Source of the DNA: Pelagilacustribacter sp045567335
GTDB lineage: Bacteria > Pseudomonadota > Alphaproteobacteria > Pelagibacterales > Pelagibacteraceae
Direction of reading: 5' to 3'
Length of the DNA stretch: 64,000 nucleotides
Assembly (NCBI GenBank): GCA_045567335.1
Contig: JBJLCZ010000011.1
Span: forward strand, 45,574-109,573
This document shows positions 17,540 through 26,318 of the stretch, in pieces. How positions within the stretch are numbered: the stretch's first letter is position 1; each line of letters opens with the position of its first letter. The notes below the pieces were generated by a model. It did not search any database and was not told where the DNA came from. It saw only the letters and a program-made list of their open reading frames with translations. Both the position numbers and the translations under genes were made by a program.

Positions 17540-17771
17540 CAAGTTAGCTATACATAAAAAAGATGTAGGATCTACAGAGGTTCAAATAGGTTTATTAACG
17601 GACAAAATAACAACTTTAGCTGAACATTTTAAAAAATCAAAAAAAGATAAGCACTCTACTGTAGGACTTACGAAATCAGTAAATAGAAGAAAAAAACTTT
17701 TAAGTTACTTAAAAAGAAAAAAACCTGAATCATATGTAGAGATATTAAAAAAACTAAATTTAAGGAAATAA
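17511..17771 (+). CDS. rpsO: 30S ribosomal protein S15
   Basis: Primary 16S rRNA-binding protein of the platform. The 86 residues include DVGSTEVQIGLLTDKI and the conserved C-terminal RRKKLLSYLKRKKPESY. The ATG at 17511 sits inside the end of rbfA (29-nt overlap), suggesting coupled translation. The stop overlaps the pnp start by one base. Confidence 0.96.
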   Translation: MKQKKKDTISKLAIHKKDVGSTEVQIGLLTDKITTLAEHFKKSKKDKHSTVGLTKSVNRRKKLLSYLKRKKPESYVEILKKLNLRK

Positions 17772-19843
17772 TGTTTAAAATTCACAAAGAAGAAATAGAA
17801 ATTAATGGAAAAAAAATAACACTAGAAACTGGGAAAATAGCAAGGCAAGCAGATGGTGCAATAATAGCTACATGTGGAGAAACAGTTGTTATAGCAACAG
17901 TTGTTGGTGCAAAAAAACTTAAGGATGGACAAGATTTTTTTCCGCTTTCAGTTAATTATCAAGAAAAATATTATGCAGCAGGTAAGATTCCAGGTGGATA
18001 TTTTAAAAGAGAAGCAAGGCCAACAGAGTCAGAACAATTAATTTCAAGATTAATAGATAGGCCAATACGCCCTTTATTTCCATCAAATTTCTTAAATGAA
18101 GTTCAACTACTTCCCACAGTTTTATCTTACGATGGAGAAAACGAAGCAGACGTACTTTCAATTATAGCTTGCTCTGCCTCACTTGCAATTTCAGGCTTAC
18201 CTTTTGGAGGACCAATTGCTGCAAGTAGGGTTGGTTACAAAGATGGTAAATATTTATTGAATCCATCACAAAAGGAATTAGAGGACTCAGAATTAGATTT
18301 AGTTGTTGCAGGTACAAAAGATGCAGTTTTAATGGTGGAGTCAGAGACTTCAGGATTAACTGAAAAAGTGATGTTAGATGCAGTTAAATTTGGTCATGAA
18401 AATTTTATCCCAATTATTAAATCAATAGAGAGTCTTGCTAAAAAAGCAGGTAAAACAAAATGGGAAGTAGAGGCAGTAGATCATTCAGAAGTAAAAGATA
18501 AAATTGCCAAAGCTTTAGAGACAGATCTTAGAAAAGCATTCAAAGAAACAGATAAAAAGAAAAGATCAACAGCAATACAAGAAGCCGAAGCAAAATGTAA
18601 GGAAATGTTTGTTGAAGATGAAAATATTACAGAAAATCAAGCTATGGCCCAACTTAAGTCACTTGAAAAAGACATTGTAAGAACGGCAATTTTAAAAGAT
18701 AAAAAAAGAATTGACGGAAGAGGTTTAGCAGATGTTAGACAAATTAAATGTGAAGTTGGTGTGCTTCCAAGAACTCATGGTTCAGCTTTATTTACAAGAG
18801 GCGAAACTCAAGCATTAGTAGTCACTACCCTTGGTATGACAGATGATGAACAAAGAGTAGAAAGCTTAAATGGAATGCAAAGAAATAGGTTTATGTTACA
18901 CTATAATTTTCCTCCTTTTTCAGTTGGGGAATGTGGAAGAATAGGAACAGGTAGGAGAGAAGTAGGACATGGAAAATTAGCATGGAGAGCTATTAATTCT
19001 TCATTACCAAAAGCTGAAAATTTTCCCTATACTTTAAGAGTAGTCTCTGAAATTACAGAGTCAAATGGTTCATCTTCAATGGCAACTGTTTGTGGAACAT
19101 CTTTAGCACTTATGGATGCCGGAGTTCCTATAAAAGAACCAGTTGCTGGAATAGCCATGGGTTTAATTAAAGAGGGAGAAGATTTTTCTGTTCTATCGGA
19201 CATTTTGGGAGACGAAGATCATTTGGGAGATATGGATTTTAAAGTAGCTGGAACTAAGAACGGCATAACTTCTCTTCAAATGGATATTAAAATTACAGGT
19301 ATAACCTTTGAAATTATGGAAAAAGCTTTAGATCAAGCTAAAGACGGCAGAGAACATATTTTAGGAGAAATGAATAAAGCTTTAAAAGATTCGAGAAAAG
19401 AGTTTTCAAAACACACTCCAAAAATGGAAATAGTAAAAGTTGATAAAAAAGATATCGCTACAGTGATTGGAAAAGGTGGAGCAACAATTAGAGAAATAGT
19501 TGAGACATCAGGAGCAAAAGTAGATGTTAAAGATACAGGCGAGGTAACCGTAGCTGCACCTGATGAAGAATCTAGGAATAAGGCAATTGAATTTATCAAA
19601 AGTTTAGTTGCAAAACCTGAAATGGGAAAAATTTATAAGGGCAAAGTAGTTAAAATTATGGAATTTGGTGCTTTCGTAAATTTTCTAGGCAAACAAGATG
19701 GTTTAGTCCATATTTCAGAATTGGCTGTAAAAAGAGTAGAAAAAGTTGGTGATGTTGTAAAAGAAGGTGATGAAGTTTCAGTTAAAGTTGTTGGATTTGA
19801 CAGAGGTAAAGTTAAATTATCGATGAAACAAGCTACAGCTTAA
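17771..19843 (+). CDS. pnp: Polyribonucleotide nucleotidyltransferase (PNPase)
   Basis: 3'-5' phosphorolytic exoribonuclease, a core RNA-decay enzyme. The 690-residue protein has two RNase PH domains (the second contains RGETQALVVTTLG and the catalytic GDEDHLGDMDFK region), a KH domain with IGKGGATIREI and a terminal S1 domain with GKVVKIMEFGAFVNF. The gene ends 4 nt inside the convergent fabI, leaving no intergenic terminator. Confidence 0.97.
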   Translation: MFKIHKEEIEINGKKITLETGKIARQADGAIIATCGETVVIATVVGAKKLKDGQDFFPLSVNYQEKYYAAGKIPGGYFKREARPTESEQLISRLIDRPIRPLFPSNFLNEVQLLPTVLSYDGENEADVLSIIACSASLAISGLPFGGPIAASRVGYKDGKYLLNPSQKELEDSELDLVVAGTKDAVLMVESETSGLTEKVMLDAVKFGHENFIPIIKSIESLAKKAGKTKWEVEAVDHSEVKDKIAKALETDLRKAFKETDKKKRSTAIQEAEAKCKEMFVEDENITENQAMAQLKSLEKDIVRTAILKDKKRIDGRGLADVRQIKCEVGVLPRTHGSALFTRGETQALVVTTLGMTDDEQRVESLNGMQRNRFMLHYNFPPFSVGECGRIGTGRREVGHGKLAWRAINSSLPKAENFPYTLRVVSEITESNGSSSMATVCGTSLALMDAGVPIKEPVAGIAMGLIKEGEDFSVLSDILGDEDHLGDMDFKVAGTKNGITSLQMDIKITGITFEIMEKALDQAKDGREHILGEMNKALKDSRKEFSKHTPKMEIVKVDKKDIATVIGKGGATIREIVETSGAKVDVKDTGEVTVAAPDEESRNKAIEFIKSLVAKPEMGKIYKGKVVKIMEFGAFVNFLGKQDGLVHISELAVKRVEKVGDVVKEGDEVSVKVVGFDRGKVKLSMKQATA

Positions 19844-20625
19844 GAAATATTTTTAGGATCAGGCATTCCCACCTTATTATAACCAGCATCTACATAGTGA
19901 ATTTCACCAGTAACGCCAGCTGCTAAGTCACTTAATAAATATAAAGCTGAATTTCCAACGTCATGAATATCAACATTTCTTTTTAGGAATGAATGATCTT
20001 CATTCCATTTGTAAAGAAATTTTGCATCACCAATAGCAGAGGCCGCAAGTGTTTTAATGGGACCAGCACTTATTGCATTAACTCTTATGCCTCTAGTACC
20101 CAAATCTCTAGCAAGATATTTTACACTAGCTTCAAGAGCTGATTTGCAGACGCCCATAACATTGTAGTTAGGAATAGCTTTTGTAGATTCATAAGTCAAA
20201 GTTATCATACTGCCACCTTCTTTCATTAATTTAGAAGCTTCTTTAGATATCTCTGTAAATGAAAAGCATGAAATTAACATGCTTCTTAAAAAGTTTTCTC
20301 TAGATGTATTTAGATATTCTCCTGTCAATTCTGACTTATCTGAAAATGCAACAGCATGTACGACAAAATCAATGTGGTCCCACTCAGATTTAATATCTTT
20401 AAAAAGTTTTACAACTTCATCTTTTTTTTCGACATTGCAACTAAAAGTATTTTTTGAATTTAATTTTTCTGCCAAAGGAATAACTCTTTTTTTTAAAGCA
20501 TCACCAAGATAAGTAAATGCTAATTCAGCTCCGGCTTCAGCTAGTTTTTGAGAAATACCCCATGCAATGGATCTCTCATTGGCAACGCCCATTATTAACC
20601 CCTTTTTTCCTTTCATTAATCCCAT
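19840..20625 (-). CDS. fabI: Enoyl-ACP reductase (NADH), FabI
   Basis: Last step of each fatty-acid elongation round. The 261-residue SDR protein starts MGLMKGKKGLIMGVANERSIAW-like with the FabI Gly-rich nucleotide motif. The active site is a Tyr in LTYESTKAIPNYNVMG plus a Lys seven residues after the second Tyr. It is the last gene of the fabA-fabB-fabI operon, 3 nt after fabB. Confidence 0.95.
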   Translation of the reverse strand: MGLMKGKKGLIMGVANERSIAWGISQKLAEAGAELAFTYLGDALKKRVIPLAEKLNSKNTFSCNVEKKDEVVKLFKDIKSEWDHIDFVVHAVAFSDKSELTGEYLNTSRENFLRSMLISCFSFTEISKEASKLMKEGGSMITLTYESTKAIPNYNVMGVCKSALEASVKYLARDLGTRGIRVNAISAGPIKTLAASAIGDAKFLYKWNEDHSFLKRNVDIHDVGNSALYLLSDLAAGVTGEIHYVDAGYNKVGMPDPKNIS

Positions 20626-20628
20626 ATA

Positions 20629-21840
20629 TTAAACTTTCTCAAAAATTAAAGTCGCATTAGTTCCACCAAAGCCAAAACTATTAGACATTACAGAGTTTAG
20701 ATTTATGTTTTTTTCAGTCTTAGTGACTATTGGAAATTTTTTTGCTTCCTCATCCATCTCATTAATGTTAGCTGAACCAGTTATAAAATTATTTTTCATC
20801 ATGATTAAACAGTATATTGCTTCATGAACTGAAGCTGCACCTAATGGATGCCCAGATAAAGACTTTGTAGAGCTTATTTTTGGAATTTTATCCTTAAAGG
20901 TTTTACCTACTGCTTTTAGTTCAGTTATATCCCCAACTGGAGTGGATGTTCCATGGGTATTTATATAATCTATCTTATTTTTAGATGTTTTGAGCGCCAA
21001 TTGCATACATCTAACTGCGCCTTCGCCTGAAGGTGCAACCATATCATAACCATCAGAAGTTGCTCCATAGCCGGTAATTTCTGCGTAGATTTTTGCTCCC
21101 CTTGCTTTTGCGTGTTCATAATCTTCAAGCACAAGCACTCCTCCACCTCCTGCAATTACAAACCCATCTCTTGTTTTATCGTATGCTCTAGATGCTTTTT
21201 CTGGTGTATCATTATACTTTGAAGATAATGCAGTCATGGCATCAAACATAGCAGTCATTGCCCAATGTATTTCCTCACTTCCACCTGCAAACATTATTTT
21301 TTGCTTACCTGACTGAATCAATTCTACAGAGTTTCCAATACAATGCCCACTAGTTGCACATGCTGAACTCATAGTATAATTTACTCCTTTAATTTTAAAA
21401 GGAACAGCTAAAGTTGCCGATGCTGTGCTTGCCATCGTTCTTGGAACTATAAATGGTCCCATTAATTTTGGAGTTTTTGCTCTAGTTTTATCAGCAGCAA
21501 GAATAACATTTTCTATTGATGGTCCTCCTGATCCCATAACAATTCCTGTAGTTTCATTGCTCACATTTTTTTCTTCCAAACCAGAGTCTTTTACTGCTTC
21601 CTTCATGGCAATATAGTTATAGGCTGAACCAGATCCCATAAACCTAATTGTTTTTCTATCTACATGATCTTGAAGCTTAATACTTGGCTTACCATGGACA
21701 TGACTTCTTAAATTATGTTCTTTATATTCTTCACAATATGATATTCCTGATTTTGAATTAAGAAGGGATTGATAAACCTCATCTTGATTATTGCCAAGAC
21801 ATGATACTATTCCTAACCCAGTTATTACTACTCTTTTCAT
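20629..21840 (-). CDS. fabB: 3-oxoacyl-ACP synthase I (FabB type)
   Basis: Condensing enzyme that elongates unsaturated fatty acids together with FabA. The 403-residue thiolase-fold protein has the Cys-His-His triad in SSACATSGHCIGN, NTHGTSTPVGD and GHPLGAASVHEA. The conserved lysine lies in STKSLSGHPLG. It overlaps the fabA stop by 4 nt. Assignment as FabB rather than FabF rests on the partner fabA and on the GHPLGAASVHE form. Confidence 0.93.
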   Translation of the reverse strand: MKRVVITGLGIVSCLGNNQDEVYQSLLNSKSGISYCEEYKEHNLRSHVHGKPSIKLQDHVDRKTIRFMGSGSAYNYIAMKEAVKDSGLEEKNVSNETTGIVMGSGGPSIENVILAADKTRAKTPKLMGPFIVPRTMASTASATLAVPFKIKGVNYTMSSACATSGHCIGNSVELIQSGKQKIMFAGGSEEIHWAMTAMFDAMTALSSKYNDTPEKASRAYDKTRDGFVIAGGGGVLVLEDYEHAKARGAKIYAEITGYGATSDGYDMVAPSGEGAVRCMQLALKTSKNKIDYINTHGTSTPVGDITELKAVGKTFKDKIPKISSTKSLSGHPLGAASVHEAIYCLIMMKNNFITGSANINEMDEEAKKFPIVTKTEKNINLNSVMSNSFGFGGTNATLIFEKV

Positions 21841-22340
21841 GATTTAAATAATCCAACTTTTAAATTTTCTGCTGTGTAAATTATTTTTCCATCTGCACTT
21901 AACGTGCCGTTTGCTAATCCAACTGAGGTACCTTCTTTTTTTAATACTCTTTTCATATTTATTTCATAAGTTGCCATTTTAACTTTTTTTAAAACTTCTC
22001 CAGTAAACTTAACTGAATTAACTCCAAGTGCTCTACCTTTGCCGGGCTCTCCAGTCCAGCCCAGGTAAAAACCAACTAGTTGCCACATAGCGTCCAGTCC
22101 TAAGCATCCCGGCATAACTGGATCATCTTGAAAATGACAATTGAAAAACCAAAGATCATTTTTTATGTCCAATTCTGCTTTAATAAATCCTTTTTTAAAT
22201 TCACCTTTATTCTCATTTATTTCAGTAATTCTATCAAACATCAGCATTGGCGGAAGAGGTAATTTTGCATTTCCTTTACCAAAAAGCTTACCTTTTCCAC
22301 AATCTATTAATTCATCAAAGTTATAGCAATTTTTTTGCAT
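21837..22340 (-). CDS. fabA: 3-hydroxydecanoyl-ACP dehydratase/isomerase FabA
   Basis: Introduces the cis double bond for unsaturated fatty acids. The 167-residue hot-dog fold protein has the catalytic His in FNCHFQDDPVMPGCLG and Asp in GLDAMWQLVGFYLGW. It is the first gene of the fab operon, divergent from irr with a 95-nt gap; that arrangement is widely conserved in alphaproteobacteria. Confidence 0.95.
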   Translation of the reverse strand: MQKNCYNFDELIDCGKGKLFGKGNAKLPLPPMLMFDRITEINENKGEFKKGFIKAELDIKNDLWFFNCHFQDDPVMPGCLGLDAMWQLVGFYLGWTGEPGKGRALGVNSVKFTGEVLKKVKMATYEINMKRVLKKEGTSVGLANGTLSADGKIIYTAENLKVGLFKS

Positions 22341-22435
22341 GGTTTTTAAAGTAAACTTTTACTTGATTTAAAACATTTATCAAATATAAATAATCAATAA
22401 TGATTGTATGTTATGCGTAGCTATATATAAATATT

Positions 22436-22858
22436 ATGAACAATAACATTAAAATAGCAAACAAATTAAGATCTTCTGGTCTAAGGCCAACAAAACAAAG
22501 AGTTCTTATTGCTGAATTTTTGTTTGAAAGAGAAAAAACTTTTCATTTTACCGTGGAGGACCTTGAGAATACGATTAATTCAAAGCGTCATAATAAAAAA
22601 ATTTCTATAGCCACTTTTTATAATACAGTTCATGCCTTGAAAAATGCTGGATATTTAAAAGAAATCTTGACTAAAAATAATAAGTGTTATTTTGATACTA
22701 ACATTGGTTCTCATCATCATTTTTTTGATTTAAAAAATAAAAAATTGACAGATATTGATTCTTCAAAAATAAAATTAAAAAATATTCCTAATGCACCCAA
22801 GGGCAAATCAATAAAAGATATTGATATTGTTATCAATATTGAGAACGATTATCAGTAG
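22436..22858 (+). CDS. irr: Iron response regulator Irr (Fur family)
   Basis: Alphaproteobacterial Fur-family regulator that reports iron through haem status. The 140-residue protein has the winged-helix segment KISIATFYNTVHALKNAGYLKE and the Irr-type triple histidine in GSHHHFFD (near residue 100), followed by the Irr-like IPNAPKGKSIKDIDIVI. It lacks the N-terminal haem-regulatory Gly-Cys-Pro motif of Bradyrhizobium Irr, as many Irr do. It is divergent from fabA, and katG follows directly behind two Irr-box-like sites. Identity rests on the histidine motif, C-terminal pattern and neighbourhood. Confidence 0.88.
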   Translation: MNNNIKIANKLRSSGLRPTKQRVLIAEFLFEREKTFHFTVEDLENTINSKRHNKKISIATFYNTVHALKNAGYLKEILTKNNKCYFDTNIGSHHHFFDLKNKKLTDIDSSKIKLKNIPNAPKGKSIKDIDIVINIENDYQ

Positions 22859-22875
22859 TTTATAACAATTCTAAA
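22859..22875. promoter_or_regulatory. Irr/ICE-like box 1 upstream of katG
   Basis: The 17-mer TTTATAACAATTCTAAA begins right after the irr stop. It fits an inverted TTTAGAA-n3-TTCTAAA pattern with one mismatch. That pattern is what I recall for the iron control element bound by Irr. It lies 4 nt upstream of the katG -35. Confidence 0.6.
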
Positions 22876-22879
22876 CTGC

Positions 22880-22907
22880 TTGACACTGGCTTTAGAATTA
22901 TTATAAA
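22880..22907 (+). promoter_or_regulatory. katG promoter
   Basis: A consensus TTGACA at 22880-22885 and TATAAA at 22902-22907 are separated by 16 nt. This is the best sigma-70-type promoter I could find in the window. The leader to the katG ATG is only about 14 nt. Confidence 0.7.
22891..22907. promoter_or_regulatory. Irr/ICE-like box 2 overlapping the katG -10
   Basis: The 17-mer TTTAGAATTATTATAAA fits TTTAGAA-n3-TTCTAAA with one mismatch and matches the reverse complement of box 1 at 16 of 17 positions. Centres of the two boxes are 32 bp apart, about three helical turns. It covers the -10 hexamer, so occupancy should block transcription. Confidence 0.6.
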
Positions 22908-22927
22908 ATAAGTTAATCAAAAAAATT

Positions 22928-25120
22928 ATGAGCGAACAAAGCAAATGTCCAATTACAGGCGCAGGTACTCCGCCTAAGTTTCCTACTGGAAGAGGTACAT
23001 CAAATAGAGATTGGTGGCCAAATGGATTAAATTTAAAAATATTAAGTCAACATTCCAGTTTGGTAAATCCTTTAGAAAAAAAATTTAATTACGCTAAAGA
23101 ATTTAAAAAATTAAATCTTAAAAATCTAAAAAAAGATTTACTTAAATTAATGACCACATCACAAGAGTGGTGGCCTGCTGATTATGGTCATTACGGTCCT
23201 TTATTCATAAGACTATCTTGGCACGCTGCAGGCACTTATAGAACTGCAGACGGTCGAGGAGGTGCAGGAACAGGAAATCAGAGATTTGCTCCATTAAACA
23301 GTTGGCCAGATAATGTAAATTTAGATAAAGCAAGACTTTTACTTTGGCCAATTAAGAAAAAATATGGAAACAAAATATCATGGGCAGATCTTTTTATATT
23401 AGTTGGTAATGTAGCTCTTGAATCTATGAATTTTAAAACTTTTGGTTTTGGCGGTGGCAGAGAAGATATCTGGGAGCCAGAAGATGATATTTATTGGGGT
23501 TCTGAAAAAGAATGGTTAGGTGTTAATAGATATAGTGGTAAAAGAGATCTTGAACAACCTTTAGGGGCGTCACATATGGGATTAATTTACGTTAATCCTC
23601 AAGGACCAGACGCTAACCCTGATCCACTTTTAGCCGCTCACGATATTCGTGAAACATTCGGCCGTATGGCAATGAATGATTATGAGACTGTTGCCTTAGT
23701 AGCAGGAGGTCATACCTTTGGAAAATCTCATGGAGCAGCACCTGAGTCACATAAAGGTCCAGAGCCAGAAGGTTCTAAAATTCAAGACCAGGCTACTGGG
23801 TGGAATAGTAATTTTAAAAGTGGTAAAGGAGTTGATACTATTAGTAGTGGAATAGAGGGAGCTTGGACACAGAATCCTACAAATTGGGATATGGGCTATT
23901 ACGACTGTTTATATGGCCATGAGTGGGAGTTAACAAAAAGCCCAGCAGGAGCTCATCAGTGGACACCAAAACAAAACGGTAAAGAAATTAAAATGGTTCC
24001 GGATGCTCATGACTCTTCAAAAAAGCATCCTCCAATGATGCAAACAACCGATCTTTCTTTGCGTATGGATCCGCAATATGGTCCTATATCTAAAAATTTT
24101 CATAAAAATCCCGATGAGTTTGCCGACGCTTTTGCTAGAGCATGGTTTAAACTGACCCACAGAGATATGGGCCCTAAAGCCTGTTATTTAGGCGATGACG
24201 TTCCAAAAGAAGTTTTGATTTGGCAAGATCCAGTTAATAAACCTAAATATAAATTAAAAAAAAGTGATATTAAATTACTTAAGACTAAAATATTAAAATC
24301 AAGTTTATCTATTTCTCAACTAGTGACAACCGCTTGGGCATCAGCTTCAACATTTCGTGGGTCAGATAAAAGAGGTGGAGCTAATGGTTCTAGAATAAGA
24401 CTATCTCCTCAAAAAGACTGGGAAGTAAACAATCCAATCGAACTATCAAAAATTATTAAAGTTTTTGAAAAAATACAAAAAAATTTTAAAACTAAAACAA
24501 AATCAGTTTCTATAGCCGATTTAATTGTTCTTGGAGGTTGTGTTGGCCTTGAAAGGGCTGCAAAGAATGCAGGAAAAAATATAATAGTTCCTTTTACATC
24601 TGGTCGTGGTGACGCGACACAAGATCAGACAGATATTCATTCTTTTGGTTTGCTAGAACCCATTGCTGATGGATTTAGAAATTATTTAAGAGGAAAGTAT
24701 TCAGTTTCGTCAGAAGAAATGTTGATTGATAAAGCTAATTTATTAAAATTGACTGCTCCAGAAATGGTTGTTCTTTTAGGAGGAATGAGGGCCCTAAATA
24801 CAAATTTCGACGGATCAAAAAATGGAATTTTTACCAAAAAAGTTGGTGTTTTAAATAATGATTTCTTTATCAATTTACTAGACATGAATACAACTTGGAA
24901 AGAAACTTCTCCAGAAGAAGAATTATTTGAGGGAAGAGATCGAAAAACAAATAAATTAAAATGGGTTGGAACTCGAGCAGATCTTATTTTGGGGTCAAAT
25001 TCTCAACTAAGAGCAATAGCAGAAGTTTATGCCAGTGATGACTCAAAAGATAAATTTTTAAATGATTTTATTTCAGCCTGGAACAAAGTAATGAATGCTG
25101 ACCGTTTCGATTTAAAATAA
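22928..25120 (+). CDS. katG: Catalase-peroxidase KatG
   Basis: Haem enzyme that breaks down hydrogen peroxide by catalase and peroxidase reactions. The 730-residue, two-domain protein has distal Arg95-Trp98-His99 in RLSWHAAGTYR and the proximal His262 in GGHTFGKSHG. The Tyr of LIYVNPQG and the Met of GRMAMND complete the Met-Tyr-Trp adduct needed for catalase activity. The C-terminal, non-haem domain is full length. It sits alone behind irr with its own promoter and paired operator. Regulation by Irr would tie production of this haem protein to haem supply. Confidence 0.97.
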   Translation: MSEQSKCPITGAGTPPKFPTGRGTSNRDWWPNGLNLKILSQHSSLVNPLEKKFNYAKEFKKLNLKNLKKDLLKLMTTSQEWWPADYGHYGPLFIRLSWHAAGTYRTADGRGGAGTGNQRFAPLNSWPDNVNLDKARLLLWPIKKKYGNKISWADLFILVGNVALESMNFKTFGFGGGREDIWEPEDDIYWGSEKEWLGVNRYSGKRDLEQPLGASHMGLIYVNPQGPDANPDPLLAAHDIRETFGRMAMNDYETVALVAGGHTFGKSHGAAPESHKGPEPEGSKIQDQATGWNSNFKSGKGVDTISSGIEGAWTQNPTNWDMGYYDCLYGHEWELTKSPAGAHQWTPKQNGKEIKMVPDAHDSSKKHPPMMQTTDLSLRMDPQYGPISKNFHKNPDEFADAFARAWFKLTHRDMGPKACYLGDDVPKEVLIWQDPVNKPKYKLKKSDIKLLKTKILKSSLSISQLVTTAWASASTFRGSDKRGGANGSRIRLSPQKDWEVNNPIELSKIIKVFEKIQKNFKTKTKSVSIADLIVLGGCVGLERAAKNAGKNIIVPFTSGRGDATQDQTDIHSFGLLEPIADGFRNYLRGKYSVSSEEMLIDKANLLKLTAPEMVVLLGGMRALNTNFDGSKNGIFTKKVGVLNNDFFINLLDMNTTWKETSPEEELFEGRDRKTNKLKWVGTRADLILGSNSQLRAIAEVYASDDSKDKFLNDFISAWNKVMNADRFDLK

Positions 25121-25133
25121 AATTTTTTATTCA

Positions 25134-25577
25134 TTATAATCGTCCCCATAAATTTTTTTTCATTACCCAACCTTTATAATTGGCTACCTTAATTCTACAC
25201 CATTCATTTTTACACTTTAAAATAATACATAACTTGCCCTTAGAAAGTCTAACCAAAGGTTTAGAGTAAATAGTAGGTTTTTTGAAAACTACTAATTTAT
25301 CTTGAATTACTAAACCTGCTTTTTTTTTTGATAGCTGTGAAACATGTATCCATCCAGAATTATTTTCATGATCTTTTATCTTTCTAAAGTTATTATATTT
25401 ATCTTTTACTAAAACTGGTAAATACTTCTTGCTATAAAATATTTTAATAGGATATTCAAAAGATGGACCTTGTCTAAGATTTGTCTTATCATTTCTTAGA
25501 GTTAAAAAATATTCATCAGCTAATATTGAATTTGAATTTAAAAAAAAAATTATAAAAAAAATTATTTTCGTGTACAT
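25134..25577 (-). CDS. Secreted bacterial SH3-domain protein
   Basis: A 147-residue protein with a signal peptide (IIFFIIFFLNSNSILA) and two SH3-like repeats: one with TNLRQGPSFEYPI and GWIHVSQL, the second ending NYKGWVMKKNLWG. Bacterial SH3 domains of this type usually bind peptidoglycan or envelope partners; the exact role is unknown. The start overlaps the stop of the thiF/moeB-like gene by 16 nt, so it is the last gene of that minus-strand run. Two Cys pairs occur late in the protein. Confidence 0.75.
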   Translation of the reverse strand: MYTKIIFFIIFFLNSNSILADEYFLTLRNDKTNLRQGPSFEYPIKIFYSKKYLPVLVKDKYNNFRKIKDHENNSGWIHVSQLSKKKAGLVIQDKLVVFKKPTIYSKPLVRLSKGKLCIILKCKNEWCRIKVANYKGWVMKKNLWGRL

Positions 25578-26314
25578 TCTTTAATACATTTAGAGTTTTT
25601 ACTTATTTTAATTGTTCTAAATTCTGTATTTAATCCATTAAAAATAAGAACTTTACCAATCAAATTATTTTTTTTATTTAAAATTGTTTTTATAACTTCG
25701 TTGGCCTGTAAAGTTCCTGCTATGCCAGCTACAGTAGACATAATACCATCTGTTTGACAGTTATTTTCTTCTTCAGGAATTTCTGGCATAAAACATCTAA
25801 AGCATGGAATTTTTTTTTTAAAGTTAAAATTAAAAATTTGTCCATCAAATTTGCTAATTGCAGCAGATATCAGCACTTTTTTATTTTTTAAACAATAATC
25901 ATTAATTAAATATCGAGTCTCAAAGTTATCTGTCCCATCGCAGATAATATCAAAATTTTTAAATATTTTATTAATATTTTTTTTTATTAATCTCTCTTTG
26001 TAAATATTAATTTTTATTTTTTTGTTGATTTTTTCAAGCAATTTTTTTGCTTGAATTACTTTGAATTTTCCAAGGTCTTTTGTTGTAAATAGTATTTGTC
26101 TGTTTAAATTAGTAATATCAATTTTGTCATCATCTACCAATCCAATATTGCCAATACCTGCATTAGCAAGGTACATAATTAGTGGACAACCTAAACCACC
26201 AACACCTACTACTAACACTTTGGATAAGAAAATTTTTTCTTGTCCTAAAATATTTACATCTTTTAGAATTATTTGTTTTGAAAATCTTTTTAAATCTGTC
26301 TCAGGAATTTTCAT
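25562..26314 (-). CDS. ThiF/MoeB/HesA-family adenylyltransferase
   Basis: Activates the C-terminus of a ubiquitin-like sulfur carrier (ThiS or MoaD) by adenylation. The 250-residue protein has the nucleotide-binding GVGGLGCPLIMYLANAG, the DITNLNRQ segment with catalytic Arg, and STVAGIAGTLQANEVIK. Zinc ligands are C-x-x-C in CFRC and a C-terminal C-x3-C (KCIKEC), slightly wider than the usual C-x-x-C. Whether it serves thiamine or molybdopterin synthesis cannot be told from this window. Confidence 0.88.
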   Translation of the reverse strand: MKIPETDLKRFSKQIILKDVNILGQEKIFLSKVLVVGVGGLGCPLIMYLANAGIGNIGLVDDDKIDITNLNRQILFTTKDLGKFKVIQAKKLLEKINKKIKINIYKERLIKKNINKIFKNFDIICDGTDNFETRYLINDYCLKNKKVLISAAISKFDGQIFNFNFKKKIPCFRCFMPEIPEEENNCQTDGIMSTVAGIAGTLQANEVIKTILNKKNNLIGKVLIFNGLNTEFRTIKISKNSKCIKECTRK

Positions 26315-26318
26315 TAAA

